Of a stretch of 9,820 nucleotides of DNA, positions 7,299-9,820 are shown piece after piece. The stretch spans positions 1 to 9,820 of the forward strand of contig JBDSOT010000140.1 of the NCBI GenBank assembly GCA_039914705.1. Reading direction: 5' to 3'. The translations under genes and the position numbers were made by a program. Under the pieces are notes generated by a model. It worked only from the letters and a program-made list of their open reading frames with translations. It searched no databases and was not told the DNA's origin. This DNA is from JBDSTW01 sp039914705 (GTDB taxonomy: Bacteria > Pseudomonadota > Gammaproteobacteria > SURF-13). Each line of letters opens with the position of its first letter. Position 1 is the stretch's first letter.

Positions 7299-9077
7299 TC
7301 AATTTTTATCGACATTCAACTGGAGCCAATATTCCAGCAGTGCGAGGTGCCAGAGTTTGCTGCCGTTGAGCTTGGTCATATATTGTTCGGGAGCGCCGAG
7401 AAGTTTTTCTACATAACTGCGCTGAAACAATCCGCGCTGACGGCATGCTTTGGAATTTAAAACATCGCGCATAAAATTCAGAAATTCTCCGCGCACATAT
7501 TTCAGCGCGGGCATCGGAAAATAGCCCTTGGGCCGGTCGATCACGGTATCGGGTAATAGCCCGCGTGCGATAGCCTTGAGCGGATACTTGCCGCCTGCCT
7601 TGAGTTTTATTTCGGGCGGCATCTGCGCGGCAAGTTCCACCAGCGTGTGATCGAGAAACGGCACGCGCGCCTCCAGGCCCCAGGCCATGGTCATATTGTC
7701 CACGCGTTTCACCGGGTCATCGACGATCAAGGTCGTAGTGTCCAGGCGCAGCACACGATCCATGAAGGTGTCCGCGCTGGGCCGGGCGAGCAGTGATCCG
7801 ATCAACTCTGAGGTGTAATCACCGCCGTGATAAGCGGGGGTGACGGTCTCAAGAAATTCGGCATGGCTGCGATCAAAATAATGTTTACGGAAACGTTCCA
7901 GATCGCTGCCGCTTTCCGCCTGCATGAGCGGATACCAAAAATAACCGCCGAACACCTCGTCTGCCCCCTGCCCGCTCTGCACGACCTTGACCTGTTGCGA
8001 AACCTGCTCCGACAGCAAATAAAATGCCACGGCATCCTGAGCGACCATTGGCTCGGCCATTACCTGCACACATTCGGGAAGCCGGCTAAGCACGTCGCCG
8101 TTCGGCACGGTAAAGCGATGGTGCTGCGTGCCGTAGCGCTGCGCGACCGGGTCGGAATATTCAAATTCGCTGCCGCGTTCCTCGGGCGTGTCTTCAAAGC
8201 CCACCGAGAAGGTCAGCAGATTGCTCGTGCCCGCCTCGCTGAGCAGTGCAACGAGCAGACTCGAATCGAGTCCGCCGGAGAGCAGCACGCCGACCGGCAC
8301 GTCGCTGATAAGGCTGTGACTTTGCACCACGGAGCGCAAGGAATTATGGATAGCATCGACCCATTCGGCCTCGGTTTTTGCCTGTGCGGGACGGCGCGCG
8401 TCGAGTTGCCAGTAGCAGCGAAGATTATCTTTACCGTTGGCATCGACCATCATCGTGGTGGCCGGGGCGAGCTTGCGCACACCGTTTAAAATAGTGCGCG
8501 GGGCGGGCACCACGGCATGCAGCGTGAGCTGATAATGCAGCGCGACCGGATCAATGCTGGTGTCTACATTGCCCGCCGCCAGCAATGCCTGCGGCGCGGA
8601 TGCAAAGCGCAGGTAATTTTCGCTACGCGAGTAGTAAAGCGGCTTGATGCCCAGGCGATCGCGCGCCAGAAAAAGTTTTTGATTTTTACTGTCCCACAGT
8701 GCAAAGGCAAACATACCCTGCATGTGTTCCACGCAGCGCTCGCCCCAGGCAGCGTATGCCTTGATGATGACCTCGGTATCGCCGTCGGAAAAAAATTGAT
8801 AACCACGACCGCTGAGTTCACGGCGCAACTCATGAAAATTATAAATCGTGCCGTTGAATACCAGGGCCAGGCCGAGTTCGCGGTCGATCATGGGTTGGTG
8901 CGAGCGCTCCGAGAGATCGATCACCGCCAGGCGGCGATGTCCGAAGGCGAGCGGCCCGTCGTGATAATCTCCTTCGCTGTCAGGGCCGCGCCGCGCCAGC
9001 GCATCTTTCATGCGCGCGACCGCCGCAAGGTCGGGCGTCTGCCCGTCAAAGCGTAATTCGCCACTGATGCCGCACAT
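7299..9077 (-). CDS. asnO: N-acetylglutaminylglutamine amidotransferase (asparagine synthase fold)
   Basis: A full-length 592-residue class II glutamine amidotransferase. The N-terminal glutaminase domain (about 1-200) starts with the catalytic Cys2, with Arg49, Asn75-Gly76 and Asp100 in the usual places. The C-terminal synthetase domain has the ATP pyrophosphatase loop SGGLDSS (267-273) and SGQGADEVFGGY (from 368). Several segments fit the NAGGN amidotransferase group (TIGR03104) better than ordinary AsnB: HAVVPAPRTIL, EPMVAQDAVAFYLLSEQVS, DDPVKRVDNMTMAWGLEAR and KGYFPMPALK. In that pathway, known from Sinorhizobium (asnO, ngg), this enzyme amidates the dipeptide to give N-acetylglutaminylglutamine amide, an osmoprotectant. 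The start is fixed because Cys must be residue 2; no good Shine-Dalgarno precedes it. The synthetase (ngg) and peptidase partners are not in the window. An ordinary asparagine synthetase is the alternative. Confidence 0.88.
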   Translation of the reverse strand: MCGISGELRFDGQTPDLAAVARMKDALARRGPDSEGDYHDGPLAFGHRRLAVIDLSERSHQPMIDRELGLALVFNGTIYNFHELRRELSGRGYQFFSDGDTEVIIKAYAAWGERCVEHMQGMFAFALWDSKNQKLFLARDRLGIKPLYYSRSENYLRFASAPQALLAAGNVDTSIDPVALHYQLTLHAVVPAPRTILNGVRKLAPATTMMVDANGKDNLRCYWQLDARRPAQAKTEAEWVDAIHNSLRSVVQSHSLISDVPVGVLLSGGLDSSLLVALLSEAGTSNLLTFSVGFEDTPEERGSEFEYSDPVAQRYGTQHHRFTVPNGDVLSRLPECVQVMAEPMVAQDAVAFYLLSEQVSQQVKVVQSGQGADEVFGGYFWYPLMQAESGSDLERFRKHYFDRSHAEFLETVTPAYHGGDYTSELIGSLLARPSADTFMDRVLRLDTTTLIVDDPVKRVDNMTMAWGLEARVPFLDHTLVELAAQMPPEIKLKAGGKYPLKAIARGLLPDTVIDRPKGYFPMPALKYVRGEFLNFMRDVLNSKACRQRGLFQRSYVEKLLGAPEQYMTKLNGSKLWHLALLEYWLQLNVDKN

Positions 9078-9097
9078 AAGAGGTATATTCCCAGTCT

Positions 9098-9119
9098 AAT
9101 AAGGGTTATTGCATTGCAA
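9098..9119. promoter_or_regulatory. Two overlapping small palindromes in the divergent promoter region
   Basis: AATAA-GGG-TTATT (9098-9110) and TTGCA-T-TGCAA (9109-9119) are both perfect inverted repeats and share two bases. They lie 21-42 bases upstream of the amidotransferase start, inside the 128-base gap between it and the small membrane peptide gene. Such a site could be an operator for the amidotransferase promoter. I found no convincing -35/-10 pair to anchor it, and short AT-rich palindromes can arise by chance. Confidence 0.3.
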
Positions 9120-9190
9120 GAGGTGCTGCTTTACTCTCTGAAATTCACAGATGCGTTACTGACCGCGCATTTCACGCATATTAACAATAA

Positions 9191-9196
9191 AAGGAG
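9191..9196 (+). promoter_or_regulatory. Ribosome binding site of the 30-residue peptide
   Basis: AAGGAG ends 9 bases before the ATG at 9206. Another ATG at 9198 is only one base after it, too close to be used, and opens a three-codon frame (Met-Ala-Arg-stop) whose TGA overlaps the ATG at 9206. Confidence 0.6.
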
Positions 9197-9205
9197 CATG
9201 GCAAG

Positions 9206-9298
9206 ATGAAAAATCCGCTCGACTCTATACTCGGGGCCATCCTATCCGGCCTGGTGTTAACCGCCGTACTGGTGTTCATCGCAAATAACATTATTTAA
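9206..9298 (+). CDS. 30-residue single-pass membrane peptide
   Basis: A short frame encoding a 30-residue peptide: a polar start (MKNPLDS), then a hydrophobic run from about Ile8 to Ile25 long enough to cross the membrane once, then a short Asn-Asn-Ile-Ile tail and a TAA stop. Support for it being real: an AAGGAG ribosome binding site, a membrane-helix composition with a GxxxxxG-type small-residue face, and its place 46 bases before the PuuD-like gene on the same strand, suggesting one transcript. The size and plan resemble small subunits or stabilisers of membrane complexes, but I recognise no family. It could help assemble the downstream membrane protein, which is inference. Confidence 0.6.
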   Translation: MKNPLDSILGAILSGLVLTAVLVFIANNII

Positions 9299-9344
9299 AG
9301 AACATTCATAAAGGCCCACGGCCGCTAAATAAAAGGAGAACACT

Positions 9345-9820
9345 ATGGAATGGGGTATGTTACTCGAACGCTGGTTGCATTTTCTGGCCGGGATCACCTG
9401 GATCGGCCTGCTCTATTATTTCAATTTCGTGCAGATACCCGCACTTGCCGCTGCAACCGCCGACACCGGCGGCCCGGGCGGCGCGGCCATCACCAAGTAT
9501 GTCGCACCGCGCGCCTTGTTATGGTTTCGCTGGGCGGCCGTGGTGACCTGGCTCGCGGGCGCGGCACTCCTGGGCAGCCGTTTCGTACCGGCCATGACCT
9601 TGCAGGGCGAACATGCCATCATCGGCATAGGTGCATGGTTAGGCACCATCATGCTGCTCATCGTATGGGGCATTATCTGGCCGAATCAGAAAAAGATACT
9701 CGGCATTAAATCAGCCACCGATGCCGAAAAGGCCAAGGCGCGCCGCATTGCGATGCTCGCCTCGCGCACCAATCTTATGCTCTCCATTCCAATGCTGTTT
9801 TTTATGGCCGCATCGGCGCA
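9345..9820 (+). CDS. PuuD-family (Urate_ox_N) membrane protein, 5' part only
   Basis: The first 158 codons of a multi-pass inner membrane protein; the frame is open to the window edge. The ATG at 9345 has AGGAG (9334-9338) 6 bases upstream. The sequence fits the N-terminal domain of PuuD: WLHFLAGITWIGLLYYFNF in the first helix (His12), an RALLWFRWAA helix (about 56-77), a helix near 91-112 ending WPNQKK, and SRTNLMLSIPMLFFMAA at the window end. Full PuuD proteins of about 400 residues add more helices and a C-terminal cytochrome c and are linked to urate oxidation. Many proteobacteria carry a short version of about 190 residues with only this domain and no known substrate. Which form this is cannot be seen here. 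No purine-catabolism gene is nearby, so a urate role should not be assumed. Confidence 0.82.
   Translation, partial: MEWGMLLERWLHFLAGITWIGLLYYFNFVQIPALAAATADTGGPGGAAITKYVAPRALLWFRWAAVVTWLAGAALLGSRFVPAMTLQGEHAIIGIGAWLGTIMLLIVWGIIWPNQKKILGIKSATDAEKAKARRIAMLASRTNLMLSIPMLFFMAASA

Noticed and set aside
7827..9056. Two long plus-strand frames (220 and 179 codons) opposite the amidotransferase
   Set aside because: Antisense shadows of a full-length conserved enzyme, with no family pattern.
9140..9190. Promoter for the small peptide (TTACTG, 17 bp, TATTAA)
   Set aside because: The -10 is fair, but the -35 matches the consensus at only two positions; too weak to annotate.

Overview
The window looks like a chromosomal segment of a proteobacterium, most likely beta or gamma. 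The evidence is GC-rich coding sequence with AT-rich gaps, clear AGGAG-type ribosome binding sites, and a set of families typical of that group: a CzcA/CusA pump with a DUF3240 partner, an N-acetylglutaminylglutamine amidotransferase and a PuuD-type membrane protein. Genes are packed tightly. No gene-free stretch exceeds about 130 bases, and I see no RNA gene, insertion sequence, CRISPR array or phage gene.

Layout. (1) Bases 2-796, plus strand: the C-terminal end of a PAS-GGDEF diguanylate cyclase that enters from outside the window. (2) Bases 797-891: a short gap between converging genes with two inverted repeats. (3) Bases 892-6669, minus strand: a four-gene heavy-metal efflux operon in the order periplasmic adaptor, RND pump, DUF3240 (P-II-like) protein, TolC-family outer membrane factor. 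Each of the three junctions is a 4-base ATGA overlap with its own Shine-Dalgarno sequence. (4) Bases 6798-7187, minus strand: a small exported His/Cys-containing protein, placed like the CzcI-type leader proteins of metal-efflux operons. An AT-rich gap with a palindrome and a direct repeat separates it from the adaptor. (5) Bases 7299-9077, minus strand: a complete amidotransferase of the asparagine synthase fold, best read as the NAGGN (osmoprotectant dipeptide) enzyme, without its usual partner genes in view. (6) Bases 9078-9205: a divergent promoter region with two small palindromes. (7) Bases 9206-9298, plus strand: a 30-residue single-pass membrane peptide. (8) Bases 9345-9820, plus strand: the start of a PuuD-family (Urate_ox_N) multi-pass membrane protein that leaves the window.

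How the genes work together. The pump (inner membrane), adaptor (periplasm) and TolC-like channel (outer membrane) form one tripartite exporter for metal cations. The small exported protein and the DUF3240 protein are plausible periplasmic and cytosolic accessory or sensing parts. The metal is not settled: the pump's proton-relay motif resembles CusA, but the CusA methionine triad is mostly absent. The cyclase, the amidotransferase and the PuuD-like locus appear to be independent neighbours.
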